DNA of 64,000 nucleotides from Rubrobacter xylanophilus DSM 9941 (GCF_000014185.1 NC_008148.1:1406001-1470000); one strand, 5' to 3'. Counted from the stretch's first letter, positions 51,865-60,804 are shown. Numbers and translations: made by a program. Notes: generated by a model from the letters alone, not told the origin.

Positions 51865-54366
51865 TCAGTCGCCGCTCTCGATGAGCTCGCGCACGAGCCG
51901 CACGTAGTCCTGCATAAGGGCTTCGGGGCGCCTGCCGTCGTCGGCCTCGGCGTAGACGTAGAAGAGGGGGTTATCCGGGTCGGGGAGCATCAGCACCCAC
52001 CCGCCGTCCACCATGAGCTTCACCCCCTCGGTGAGGATGGCGTCGGGGTCGCCGCCGAACCGCTCGGCCAGGCCCCGCATGACGCGCCCTTTGGCCGACC
52101 AGGGGCACTCGAGCCTCTCCCGGACCACGTTGCCGAAGCGCTCGCCGAACTCCCTGCGCACCTTGGAGAGCGGCCGGTCCCTGAAGAGCTCGAGGGCCCG
52201 GGCCAGCGTCATAAAGCAGTCGGGGGCGGGGAGAAAGGCGGGGAAGATGTACTGCCCGTCCTCGAGGCCGCCGAGGTCGGCGGCGCGCTCGGCGGCCCTT
52301 ATGGCGACGTTGCCCATCCCGGTGCGGGCGTAGTGGACCGTGCCGCCGTAGCTCTCCACCAGCTCGGCGTAGCGGCTGCTCAGGTTTATGGGGAGGACCA
52401 CCTCCCTGGGCTCGAGCCCGCGGATCAGGCAGGCCAGCATAACGTCCGGGGGGACGTACTCGCCGGCGTCGTCCACGAAGTGGACCTGCTCTCCCGTGGG
52501 GTTCACCACGCACCCGAAGGCCGCCTCCACGGTGGGCACGATCCTGCCGACCCGCTCGAGGCCCTCCTCCAGGTCCATCCGCGGGGCGCCGCCGACCACG
52601 TTGGCGTTGGCGAAGCCCTCCATCACCACGGCGCTTATCCCGAGGCGCGAGAAGACCCGGCTGGCCACCAGCCCGGCCACCCCGCCGCAGAAGTCCACGA
52701 CCACGCTGCCGCCGGAGACCCTGGAGCGGTCCACGGCGCGCTCCAGGCGCTCCACGTACTGCTCCACCGCCCGTCCCGGGAAGATCAGCTGCCCTATGTC
52801 CCCCTCGTGGGCCCTGCGGTACTCCTCGCGCACGAAGACCTTCTCGATGGCCCGCTGCTCCCCCTCGGTCATGGGGGTGGCGTCGGAGGAGAAGAAGAGC
52901 ACCTCGACCTCGTCGCTGTCCTCCCCGGCCCGGGTGTGGCACCCGGCGGAGGACTTGCCGGCGAGCACGTCGTGGCGCACGACGCCGGCGTGCGCCGCCC
53001 TGAGGTCCCTGACGTTCACCCCGGTGGCGAGCAGGGCCGCCGTCATGGCCCGCTTGACGACCTGGGCGGCGGCGGAGGAGTCGCGGCCCAGGGTGACGAT
53101 GGAGCCCGGGGAGAGGGTCGTGCCGAAGGAGGAGGCCAGGCGGATGACGAACTCCGGCGTGACGTCCACGTTGAACTTGCCGCTCACCCGCCCGCCGCGG
53201 AAGATCGTGCGCAGGCCCATGGTCTCGTAGATGAGCGACTGGGTGACGCTCGCCCCGCTCTCGACGGTCTTGTGCGGGTAGACCTTCACGTCGGGGGCTA
53301 TGGTGGCCCCCTCCCCCACGATCACGTCGTCGCCGAGCGCGCTGCGCTCCAGGATGCGGGCGCGCTCCTGGATGTAGCAGGAGCGCCCGACGAGGGTGTC
53401 CCGCAGCTCGGCCCCCTCGCCGACGTAGGTGCCGTCGGCCACGATGGAGCGCTCTATGTGCGCCCCGGAGGCGACCACGACGTTGTTCCCGATGACGCTG
53501 TAGGGGCTTATCCGGGCGCCCTCGTCTATGCGGACGTTGTCCCCGATGACCACGGGCCCCTCCAGCTCCTCGTCGTCGACCTGCACCCGCCGCCCGACGT
53601 AGATGTTCTCCCTGAGCCGGGTGCCGGGGGGCCTGACGCCCCTGACGCGGCCCTCCAGTACGTCGCGGTTGGCCGAGGCGTACTGCTCGAGGGTCCCGAT
53701 GTCCTCCCAGTAGGCGTCGGTGACCATGCCGTAGAGGGGGCGCCCCTGCTCGAGCAGCCTGGGGAAGAGATCCTTGGAGAAGTCGTACTCCCCCTCTTCG
53801 GGGTCCGGGATCTCCCGCAGCACGGAGGGCTCGAGCAGGTAGATGCCGGTGTTCACCGTGTCGGAGAAGACCTGGCCCCAGGCGGGCTTCTCGAGGAAGC
53901 GCGAGATCCTGCCGTCCTCCCCGGTTATGACGATGCCGAAGTCCAGGGGGTTCTCCACGCTCTTGAGGACCATGGTGGCCTCGCCGCCCTTCTGCTCGTG
54001 GTAGGCGAGCAGCTCGCCGAGGTCCACGTCGGTGAGCGCATCCCCGCTGATGATGAGCAGGCGCTCCCCCTCCAGCCCGAGCTGCCGCTCGGCCATCTTG
54101 ACCGACCCCGCCGTCCCGGCCGGGGAGTCCTCCACCGAGTAGCGGATGTTCACCCCCCAATCTGAGCCGTCCCCGAAGTAGTCCCGGATCTCGTCGGGCA
54201 TGAACTGCAGCGTCACCGCTATGTCCGTGAACCCGTGCCTCTTGAGCAGGTTCACTATGTGCTCCATGCAAGGCACGTTCGCGATACGGATCATGGGCTT
54301 GGGCTGCTCGCTGGTGAGGGGCCTCAGCCGCGTCCCCTGCCCACCAGCCATTATCACCGCCTTCAA
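51865..54366 (-). CDS. Sugar nucleotidyltransferase/phosphomannomutase-like fusion
   Basis: A 833-residue two-part protein. Residues ~1-235 form a nucleotidyltransferase (MKAVIMAGGQGTRLRPLT; ISGDALTDVD; EKPAWGQVF), ~240-370 a left-handed beta-helix of hexapeptide repeats (VVIGDNVRIDEG), and ~380-833 a phosphohexomutase-like domain. The mutase phosphoserine loop, normally SHNP, is replaced near residue 474 (SAGCHTRAGEDSDE), so that half is probably not a working mutase. Mannose-1-phosphate guanylyltransferase is the likeliest activity. TTG start 1 nt after pgsA, GGAGGT 10 nt upstream; TTG 54390 is an alternative. Confidence 0.85.
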   Translation of the reverse strand: MKAVIMAGGQGTRLRPLTSEQPKPMIRIANVPCMEHIVNLLKRHGFTDIAVTLQFMPDEIRDYFGDGSDWGVNIRYSVEDSPAGTAGSVKMAERQLGLEGERLLIISGDALTDVDLGELLAYHEQKGGEATMVLKSVENPLDFGIVITGEDGRISRFLEKPAWGQVFSDTVNTGIYLLEPSVLREIPDPEEGEYDFSKDLFPRLLEQGRPLYGMVTDAYWEDIGTLEQYASANRDVLEGRVRGVRPPGTRLRENIYVGRRVQVDDEELEGPVVIGDNVRIDEGARISPYSVIGNNVVVASGAHIERSIVADGTYVGEGAELRDTLVGRSCYIQERARILERSALGDDVIVGEGATIAPDVKVYPHKTVESGASVTQSLIYETMGLRTIFRGGRVSGKFNVDVTPEFVIRLASSFGTTLSPGSIVTLGRDSSAAAQVVKRAMTAALLATGVNVRDLRAAHAGVVRHDVLAGKSSAGCHTRAGEDSDEVEVLFFSSDATPMTEGEQRAIEKVFVREEYRRAHEGDIGQLIFPGRAVEQYVERLERAVDRSRVSGGSVVVDFCGGVAGLVASRVFSRLGISAVVMEGFANANVVGGAPRMDLEEGLERVGRIVPTVEAAFGCVVNPTGEQVHFVDDAGEYVPPDVMLACLIRGLEPREVVLPINLSSRYAELVESYGGTVHYARTGMGNVAIRAAERAADLGGLEDGQYIFPAFLPAPDCFMTLARALELFRDRPLSKVRREFGERFGNVVRERLECPWSAKGRVMRGLAERFGGDPDAILTEGVKLMVDGGWVLMLPDPDNPLFYVYAEADDGRRPEALMQDYVRLVRELIESGD

Positions 54367-54367
54367 C

Positions 54368-54871
54368 TTAAAGCTCACCTCCACCCGCAAGCCGCCGGAA
54401 CCTAGCAGCGTACATGATGCCGGCCGCCAGAGAGAGGCAGATGCCAGCGTAGAACATTATCTCGCCTATCTCCTCCAGCTGCAGCACCACAAGCACGACG
54501 GAGACCATGAGCACCGCCGTCGCAGCCTTACCTACCCGGTTCACCCGGATCCTACTCCCGTACAGGAGCCCGCCGAGGAGGGCGAAGAGGTCCCGCGCGA
54601 CGAGCACGGCCACGGCCCAGCCGGGGAGCAGCTCCCGCACCGCGAGCACCACGGCGACCCCCGAGAGGAGCAGCCGGTCGGCCAAAGGGTCCAAAGCCCT
54701 CCCCAGCCGCGTGCCCCCGAACCTCCGCGCGAGCCTGCCGTCCAGAAAGTCCGTGAGCCCGGCCACCACCAGAAGAAGGAGCCCGAGCCCATCCCTCCCC
54801 CCCAGCAGCGCCCAGAGGATGAAAGGGACCATGAACAGCCTCAGCAGGCTGAGCATGTTCGGGAGGTTCAT
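54368..54871 (-). CDS. pgsA: CDP-alcohol phosphatidyltransferase (PgsA-like)
   Basis: Membrane enzyme of 167 residues with four to five helices. The catalytic motif is DFLDGRLARR then GRALDPLADR: Asp41, Asp44, Asp61 and Asp65 are all present, with the middle spacing one residue shorter than the common D-x2-DG-x2-AR-x8-G-x3-D-x3-D. Phosphatidylglycerophosphate synthesis from CDP-diacylglycerol is the likely reaction; phosphatidylinositol-type synthases are possible in actinobacteria. Confidence 0.85.
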   Translation of the reverse strand: MNLPNMLSLLRLFMVPFILWALLGGRDGLGLLLLVVAGLTDFLDGRLARRFGGTRLGRALDPLADRLLLSGVAVVLAVRELLPGWAVAVLVARDLFALLGGLLYGSRIRVNRVGKAATAVLMVSVVLVVLQLEEIGEIMFYAGICLSLAAGIMYAARFRRLAGGGEL

Positions 54872-54881
54872 GGCTCTCCCC

Positions 54882-56195
54882 TCACCGGCTGCTCTTCACC
54901 TTCAACCTCAGGCTCACGCCCTGCAGCCCGTAGCGCTCTCTGAGCGCGTTCTCTATGTAGCGGAGGTAGCTCTCGGGGAGGTCCCCCGGCCGGGTGGCGA
55001 AGAGGGTGAAGCGGGGCGGGGCGGTGCCGGTCTGGGTGGCGTAGCGGAGCTTGACGCCCCGCGGCGGGGCGCTGCGCGCGGCGAGGTGGTTTACGTACTC
55101 GGCGAGCTCGTGGGGCCTCACCCTGAGGTTGAAGGCGCGGTTTATGCGCGCGGCGAAGGGGAGCACCTCGCCGACGCCGGCGCCGGTAAGGGCGGAGACG
55201 CCCAGGACGGGGGGCTTGAGGTCCGGGAGGCGCGCGGCGGCCTGCTCCTGCACCTCGCGCAGCCTCTCCGGGGGGACGAGGTCGCGCTTGTTGAGCAGCA
55301 CGCCCAGCGAGCGCCCGGCCTCCTCCACCTGCCGGGCGAGCTGCAGGTCCCCCGCCACCAGCCCCTCCGCGGCGTCCACCACGAGCAGCGCAACGCTGGA
55401 GCGCCGTATGGCCTCGGCCGTCCTCAGGGCCGAGTAGTAGGGGACCCCCTGGGCCCTGTGCGTCCTCTTCCCCACCCCGGCGGTGTCCAGCAGCGCGAAG
55501 CGCTCGCGCCCGCCGTCCAGCTGCACCTCCACCTCGCTCTCCACCACGTCGGTCGTCGTGCCGGCGGCCTCGGAGACCACCGCCCGCTGCTCTCCCAGCA
55601 GGCGGTTCAGCAGGGTGCTCTTGCCCACGTTGGGCCGGCCGATGATCGCGATGCCCGGCAGCTCGGCCGCCTCCGGGGGCGCGGCCTCCGGCAGCCGGGC
55701 GACGACCTCGTCGAGCAGGTCCCCGACGCCCAGGCCGTGGAGCGCCGAGACGGGGTGGGGCTCGCCCTCCCCCAGGGAGTAGAAGCGGTAGCGCTCGCTC
55801 TCGTCCGCGGGGTCGTCCAGCTTGTTCACCGCCAGCACCACCTCCGCCCGCGAGCGGAGCAGCTCGCGGGCTATGGCGGCGTCGGCCTCGGTGGGGCCGG
55901 TGCGGGCGTCGGTGAGGTGGACTATCACGTCGGCCTCCTCGACGGCTATTCTGGCCTGCAGGGTAACCAGGGCCTCGAGCCCCATCCTGGCCGAGGGCTC
56001 CATCCCGCCGGTGTCCACCAGCAGAAACTCCCGCCCCGCCCACTCGGCGCGGGCGTAACCCCGGTCGCGGGTGGTGCCGGGCTCCTCGGCGACCACGGCC
56101 CGGCGGCGGCCCAGGATCCTGTTGACCAGCGAGCTCTTGCCCACGTTGGGGGCCCCGACGACGGCGACCACGGGGAGCCTCCTCCTATCCGTCAT
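54882..56195 (-). CDS. der: Ribosome biogenesis GTPase Der
   Basis: Double-GTPase of 437 residues (EngA) needed for 50S assembly. First P-loop GAPNVGKSS near residue 14 with DTGGMEPSA and NKLDD; second GRPNVGKST near 188 with DTAGVGKRT and NKRDL. The C-terminal KH-like domain ends RERYGLQGVSLRLKVKSS. In actinobacteria Der often follows cmk, here with plsC between them. Confidence 0.97.
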   Translation of the reverse strand: MTDRRRLPVVAVVGAPNVGKSSLVNRILGRRRAVVAEEPGTTRDRGYARAEWAGREFLLVDTGGMEPSARMGLEALVTLQARIAVEEADVIVHLTDARTGPTEADAAIARELLRSRAEVVLAVNKLDDPADESERYRFYSLGEGEPHPVSALHGLGVGDLLDEVVARLPEAAPPEAAELPGIAIIGRPNVGKSTLLNRLLGEQRAVVSEAAGTTTDVVESEVEVQLDGGRERFALLDTAGVGKRTHRAQGVPYYSALRTAEAIRRSSVALLVVDAAEGLVAGDLQLARQVEEAGRSLGVLLNKRDLVPPERLREVQEQAAARLPDLKPPVLGVSALTGAGVGEVLPFAARINRAFNLRVRPHELAEYVNHLAARSAPPRGVKLRYATQTGTAPPRFTLFATRPGDLPESYLRYIENALRERYGLQGVSLRLKVKSSR

Positions 56196-56793
56196 CGCCC
56201 CCCTCTCGGCGGGGCAACTCGTAGATCTCCTTGAGCACCTCCCTGGCCGCCAGCTGCAGCTCCCTCCGGCCCCTCAGGTCTTTGGGGAGGGTTATGGCGT
56301 CCCCGATGTAGGCGCGAAAGCGCTCGCCCCTCAGCCGGGCCAGCGGCGAGGGCACGGGGCCGACGTAGACCGGGACCACCCGCGCCCCGCTGCGGGCGGC
56401 GAGCAGGGCCACCCCGCTCTTCGCCGACTCCAGATCCTCGTGCCGCCGGCGGGTGCCCTCCGGGAAGATCCCGAGCGCCTTGCCGGCCGCCAGGTGCTTG
56501 AGCGCGACCCTGAGCGCCGAGTGCCCGCCGCCGCTGCGGTCGACGGGGAAGGCCCCGAGTATCCGGAAGACGGGCCTGAGGGGCGGGAGGAAGATCTCTT
56601 TTTTGGCCATCCACTGTATCCTCCGGGGGACGGCCATGCACACGAAGAGCGGGTCGAAGAAGCGCCGGTGGTTGGCCGCGACTATGAGGGGGCCCTCCTT
56701 CGGCACCTTCTCCTCGCCGTAGATGGTGAACCCCCACACCAGCCACGCCACGAGAAGGACCACCCGCCGCAGAAGGCCGTAGCCGGGCGGCAC
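56185..56793 (-). CDS. plsC: 1-acyl-sn-glycerol-3-phosphate acyltransferase
   Basis: PlsC of 202 residues, acylating lysophosphatidic acid. Motif I is NHRRFFD (His42, Asp47), motif III is FPEGTRRR, and VPVYVGP is near the end. An N-terminal hydrophobic helix (VVLLVAWLVWGFTIY) attaches it to the membrane. GTG start directly after cmk. The cmk-plsC-der order is common. It provides phosphatidic acid for CdsA. Confidence 0.92.
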   Translation of the reverse strand: MPPGYGLLRRVVLLVAWLVWGFTIYGEEKVPKEGPLIVAANHRRFFDPLFVCMAVPRRIQWMAKKEIFLPPLRPVFRILGAFPVDRSGGGHSALRVALKHLAAGKALGIFPEGTRRRHEDLESAKSGVALLAARSGARVVPVYVGPVPSPLARLRGERFRAYIGDAITLPKDLRGRRELQLAAREVLKEIYELPRREGGDDG

Positions 56794-56794
56794 C

Positions 56795-57469
56795 TCAGAC
56801 CTCCCCGTCCGTCGCGCGGACCAGGCCGACCACCTTCTCCACGACCTCCTCCAGACCCATCCCGGTGGTGTCTATCACGGCGGCGTCGGGCGCGGGCCTG
56901 AGCGGCGAGACGGCGCGCTCGGAGTCCTGCCGGTCGCGCTCCAGGATGGCCCGGCGGATCCTCTCGACCTCCTGCTCCCGCCCGGTCTGCAGCGCCCTGC
57001 GCCTCGCCCGCTCCTCGGGCGAGGCGGAGAGGAAGATCTTGAGGTCCGCCCCCGGCAGCACGACGGTGCCTATGTCCCTCCCCTCCACGACCGCCCCGCC
57101 CGCCCGCCGGGCCCGCTCGGCGGCCTCCCGCTGCACCGGGAGGAGCACCTCCCGCACCTCGGGGTGCGCCGAGACCCGGGAGGCCGCCGCCGAGACCTCG
57201 GGCGCGCGCAGCTCCTCCTCCGGTACCCGCCGCCCGTCCACGAGAACGCCGGAGGGCTCCAGCGCGACCCGCCCCGCGAGCCCCCCCAGAGCGGGCCCAT
57301 CCCCCAGATCCACCCCCTCCCTGAGCGCCAGCAGCGCCACCGCCCGGTAGGCGGCCCCGGTGTTCAGCTTCGCGATGCCGAGCCTCTCGGCGACCAGCCG
57401 CGCCACCGAGCTCTTCCCGCTCCCCGCGGGCCCGTCTATGGCTACGATGATGCCCCTCTTCTCTCTCAC
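56795..57469 (-). CDS. cmk: Cytidylate kinase
   Basis: CMP/dCMP kinase of 224 residues. P-loop DGPAGSGKSS, LNTGAAYRAVAL, VVEGRDIGTVVLPGADLKIFL and the Arg-rich lid (ASPEERARRRALQ) are present. I use the GTG at VREKRGIIVAIDG; no strong Shine-Dalgarno precedes it, while gagagaagagggg lies within the first codons, so initiation at an ATC just after that purine run is conceivable. Confidence 0.93.
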   Translation of the reverse strand: MREKRGIIVAIDGPAGSGKSSVARLVAERLGIAKLNTGAAYRAVALLALREGVDLGDGPALGGLAGRVALEPSGVLVDGRRVPEEELRAPEVSAAASRVSAHPEVREVLLPVQREAAERARRAGGAVVEGRDIGTVVLPGADLKIFLSASPEERARRRALQTGREQEVERIRRAILERDRQDSERAVSPLRPAPDAAVIDTTGMGLEEVVEKVVGLVRATDGEV

Positions 57470-57495
57470 GGCCAGAAGAGAAGTATAGTCGGCGC

Positions 57496-58839
57496 CTAGC
57501 CCCCTCGCCGCAGGCCCTCCAGAAGCCGGAAGTAGCCGGGGAGCGTCTTCGTCACGCAGCCGGGGTCCAGGATCCTCACCCCCCTCACCCTCAGCCCCAC
57601 GAGCGAGAACGCCATCGCCATCCTGTGGTCGCCGTAGGTGCGGATCGCCGCCGGACGTACCTTCCCTGGTATTATGCGTAAAGAATCGGGGGTTTCGTGG
57701 ACCCTGACGCCGAGGCGGGAGAGCTCGGCGGCGACGGCGGCGAGGCGGTCGGTCTCCTGCAGGCGGGTGTGGGCGACGTTTTTTATGAGGGTGGGGGAGG
57801 AGGCGAAGGGGGCGATGGCGGCGAGGGTCATCATGGTGTCGGAGATGGCGTTCATATCGGCCTCGACGCCGCGCAGGCGGGGCGGGCCGGCGAGCTCTAT
57901 GCGGTCTTCGGAGAGGCTGACCCGGCAGCCCATGCGGCGCAGGATCCCGGCGAAGGCCACGTCCCCCTGCAGGGAGGAGCGGCCGAGGCCGGGGATGACG
58001 ACCCTCCCTGCGGTGAGGGCGGCGGCGGCCAGAAAGTAGGAGGCGGCGGAGGCGTCGGGCTCCACGCGGTAGGCGGTGGCGCGGTAGGCGCCGGGGGCGA
58101 CCCGGAAGGCCGCGCCGGAGGGCTCCTCCTCCACCGAGGCGCCGAAGGAGCGCATCACCCGCACCGTTATGTCCACGTAGGGGCGGGAGACCAGGGCGCC
58201 TCTGGGGCGGACGGTCAGGCCGCCGGGGAGGCAGGGGGCGCTGATGAGCAGCCCGCTGAGGAACTGGCTGCTCCTCTCGCCGGAAACGGAGATCTCCCCG
58301 CCGCCGCGCGCCCCGCCGCGCACCACGAGGGGGAGGTGGCCCTCCCTCTCTTCGCATTCCACCCGCGCGCCGAGGGCGCGCAGGGCCTCGACGAGCTCGG
58401 CCACCGGCCGCTCGCGCATGCGTGGGGTTCCGTCCACCCGGTAGGGGCCGCTCCCGAGGGCGAGCGCCGGGGGGAGAAAGCGGGCCACCGTCCCCGCGTT
58501 GCCCACGAACACGTCCGCCGAGGGGGCCGGGATCCCGCCTCCCCCCCCGGCGACCTCCACCGCCCCCTCCTCCCCGACGCGCACCCCGAAGCCCAGCCCC
58601 ACCAGGGCGTTCATCAGCCAGAAGGGGTCGTCGGCGAGGAGGGGGTTCTCGATCCTGGAGGTGCCTCCGGCGAGGGCCGCCACCAGCAGCGCCCGGTTGG
58701 TTATGGACTTGGAGCCGGGGAGGCGCACGGTGGCGTCCGGCGGGCGCTCGAGCGGGGCCACCTCCATCTCCTCGGGGAAGCTCCCCCGCACCTCCTCTAT
58801 CCCGAAGTCCACCCCCGGGACGCCGGAGACCCCGCTCAC
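57496..58839 (-). CDS. aroA: 3-phosphoshikimate 1-carboxyvinyltransferase
   Basis: EPSP synthase of 447 residues in the shikimate pathway. LPGSKSITNRALLVAALA, GNAGTVARFL, DGTPRMRERPV, and the C-terminal RTYGDHRMAMAFSL and DPGCVTKTLPGYF are intact. About 25 residues precede the core. It overlaps rluB by 4 nt. The rluB-aroA-cmk order is shared with other actinobacteria. Confidence 0.96.
   Translation of the reverse strand: MSGVSGVPGVDFGIEEVRGSFPEEMEVAPLERPPDATVRLPGSKSITNRALLVAALAGGTSRIENPLLADDPFWLMNALVGLGFGVRVGEEGAVEVAGGGGGIPAPSADVFVGNAGTVARFLPPALALGSGPYRVDGTPRMRERPVAELVEALRALGARVECEEREGHLPLVVRGGARGGGEISVSGERSSQFLSGLLISAPCLPGGLTVRPRGALVSRPYVDITVRVMRSFGASVEEEPSGAAFRVAPGAYRATAYRVEPDASAASYFLAAAALTAGRVVIPGLGRSSLQGDVAFAGILRRMGCRVSLSEDRIELAGPPRLRGVEADMNAISDTMMTLAAIAPFASSPTLIKNVAHTRLQETDRLAAVAAELSRLGVRVHETPDSLRIIPGKVRPAAIRTYGDHRMAMAFSLVGLRVRGVRILDPGCVTKTLPGYFRLLEGLRRGG
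57669..57678 (-). repeat. CGCATAATAC motif in aroA
   Basis: Minus-strand copy of the recurrent motif, again Arg-Ile-Ile. On the + strand 57541-57660 has 49 C and 34 G, 57701-57820 has 25 C and 61 G. It lies 200 nt before cmk. Confidence 0.55.
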
Positions 58840-59546
58840 CGCCCGAGCCCCTCCAGCTCCTCCTCGCTCAGCGGCCGGTACCGCCCCGGCGCAAGATCCC
58901 CGAGCAGCACCGGCCCCACCCGGACCCGGCGCAAGGAGAGCAGCTCCAGGCCGGTCGCGGCGCAGGCCCTGCGTATTATGCGTTTGCGGCCCTCGTGGAT
59001 GGTGAGGTGGAAGGTGGTGGCGCGGGGGCCGCGGCGCAGGTGCGAGAGGCGCGGGGGGAGCATCGGCCCGTCCTCGAGGGTGGGGCCCGCGGCCAGGCGC
59101 CGGAGGGCCTCCTGCGGGGGGTCGCCGCGGACGACCAGCTCGTACTCCTTCTCCACCCGCGAGGAGGGGTGGGCGATGCGGTGCGCCAGCCGGCCGTCGT
59201 TCGTCAGCAGCAGCAGGCCGGAGGTGTCCCTGTCCAGCCGGCCGACGGGGACGAGCCCCGGTATCCGGGGCATGAGGGAGGCCACCGTGCGCCGCCCGAA
59301 GTCGTCGCGCATGGTCGTCAGGTAGCCGCGGGGCTTGTGGAGGGCGTAGTAGGCGTAGCCGGATGGGGGCTCCACCCTCCGGCCGTCCAGAGAGACGCGG
59401 TCGGAGGAGGGGTCCACCCTCTCCCCCAGGGAGGCGACCCGGCCGTTCACCCGGACGCGGCCGGCCCGGATCATCTCCTCCGCCTTGCGGCGGGAGGGGG
59501 CGGCGCCGGAGCGGGCGAGAAAGGCCTGCAGCCGCACCGCGCTCAC
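58836..59546 (-). CDS. rluB: rRNA pseudouridine synthase, RluB/RsuA family
   Basis: A 236-residue enzyme with an N-terminal S4 domain (RLQAFLARSGAAPSRRKAEEMI) and the pseudouridine synthase core; the catalytic Asp is in VGRLDRDTSGLLLLTND, and HKPRGYLTT precedes it. The conserved EGRxRQVRR-type motif reads EGRKRIIRRACAATG. In Gram-positives this gene follows scpB, as here, and modifies 23S rRNA. Confidence 0.92.
   Translation of the reverse strand: MSAVRLQAFLARSGAAPSRRKAEEMIRAGRVRVNGRVASLGERVDPSSDRVSLDGRRVEPPSGYAYYALHKPRGYLTTMRDDFGRRTVASLMPRIPGLVPVGRLDRDTSGLLLLTNDGRLAHRIAHPSSRVEKEYELVVRGDPPQEALRRLAAGPTLEDGPMLPPRLSHLRRGPRATTFHLTIHEGRKRIIRRACAATGLELLSLRRVRVGPVLLGDLAPGRYRPLSEEELEGLGR
58973..58982 (-). 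repeat. CGCATAATAC motif in rluB
   Basis: Minus-strand copy in frame as Arg-Ile-Ile, 134 nt before aroA. On the + strand 55 C and 37 G before (120 nt), 32 C and 62 G after. Confidence 0.55.
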
Positions 59547-60100
59547 CGGCCCTCCCCCCGCAGGAGCCGCTCGCGCACCCGCTCGAGCTCCTCCTTGCGC
59601 ACCAGGGACTCCAGCGGCGGGAAGTCCTCGCGGGAAGAGGCCCCGGCGGCGACCAGGAAGTCCTCCGTCACGTCCAGAAGGGCCGCCTGGCCCTCCTCCG
59701 AGGACCCCTTCTCCGCGAGAAGGCCGCGCTCTATGAGCGTGCGCACCACCGCATCGGAGTTTACACCCCGGACCCGCGAGATGGCGCCGCGGGTGAGCGG
59801 GCCCAGGTAGAGCACGCAGGCCAGCACCTCGTGGGCGGCGGCGGAGAGCGGCGCCGGCCGGGCCTCGCCCCGGAAGCGCTCCACGGCCGCCGAGCAGGCG
59901 GGGTTGGTGGCCAGCTGGAAGCCGCCCGCCACCTCCCGGAGCACCACGCCCGAGCGCTCCGGGGAGTAGCGCCCGGCGAGCTCGGCGAGGGCCCTCTCCA
60001 CCTCCCCGGCGGAGAGCCCGGTGCAGGAGGCCAGCGCCCCGCGGCTCACCGGGCGGGCGCTCGAGAAGAGCACCGCCTCCACGAGGTGGGCGGGCCTCAC
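59543..60100 (-). CDS. scpB: Segregation and condensation protein B
   Basis: Kleisin-associated winged-helix protein of 185 residues, part of the SMC-ScpA-ScpB condensin. LVEAVLFSSARPVSRGALA opens the first winged helix and AHEVLACVLYLGPLTRGAISRVRGVNSDAVVRTL the second. GTG start overlapping the scpA stop as GTGA. Its SMC partner is at 2.7 kb. Confidence 0.93.
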   Translation of the reverse strand: MRPAHLVEAVLFSSARPVSRGALASCTGLSAGEVERALAELAGRYSPERSGVVLREVAGGFQLATNPACSAAVERFRGEARPAPLSAAAHEVLACVLYLGPLTRGAISRVRGVNSDAVVRTLIERGLLAEKGSSEEGQAALLDVTEDFLVAAGASSREDFPPLESLVRKEELERVRERLLRGEGR

Positions 60101-60804
60101 CCGGCGCGCTCCAGCGTCAGGGGGCCCAGCGGCTCCGGCTGGCGCAGCCGCAGGGAGCCCTCGTGGGCCAGCGAGAGGGCGGCGGCGAACGCCACGGCCG
60201 AGCGCAGCCGGTCCATCCCGCGGGTGAGCTCCTCGTAGGAGACGGGGCCGCGCGAGAGGGAGGCCAGGATCAGGGCGGCCAGCTCCTGCACCGTGACGGT
60301 TATGGGGCCCAGGTGCTCCACCGGGGGTTCCTCCAGGCGGGAGAAGACCCGCCGGGCCGAGAGGAGCAGCCTCTTTCTGTCCACCCGCTGCCTCCCCGGG
60401 CGCGGCGGCGCCTCGTGCGCCGAGGGGTGGTGCCCGGCGTTCGCCTCCAGGCGGGAGCGCAGGGCCTCGGCCGCCCGCCGCACCTTCAGGTAGGTCCCGA
60501 GGCGCTCGGCGAGCTCCTCCGGCGAGGCGGGCTCCTCCCCGGCCTCCTCCCCCTCCTCGGGCAGGGGGAGGAGCGTCCGGCTCTTCAGGAGCACCAGGGC
60601 CGACGCCGAGCCCACGAACTCCGTGTCCAGGCGCAGCGCCTGCGGGCTGCGGGGGTCGCGCGAGCGCAGGTACAGCCCGACCAGCTCCCGCAGGGGCACC
60701 TCGAGGATGTCCAGCTCCTCGCGCAGGATCAGGGCGAGGAGCCACTCGTAGGGGCCCGAGTAGACGTCCAGCTCCACCGTGAAGCCCGAGAGCGGGCCCG
60801 TCAT
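60097..60804 (-). CDS. scpA: Segregation and condensation protein A
   Basis: Kleisin of 235 residues bridging the SMC heads. The N-terminal helical domain FTVELDVYSGPYEWLLALILREELDILEVPL and the C-terminal winged helix (SYEELTRGMDRLRSAVAFAAAL) are clear, with a variable Glu/Pro linker between. ATG overlaps the ald stop by 4 nt. Confidence 0.93.
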   Translation of the reverse strand: MTGPLSGFTVELDVYSGPYEWLLALILREELDILEVPLRELVGLYLRSRDPRSPQALRLDTEFVGSASALVLLKSRTLLPLPEEGEEAGEEPASPEELAERLGTYLKVRRAAEALRSRLEANAGHHPSAHEAPPRPGRQRVDRKRLLLSARRVFSRLEEPPVEHLGPITVTVQELAALILASLSRGPVSYEELTRGMDRLRSAVAFAAALSLAHEGSLRLRQPEPLGPLTLERAG

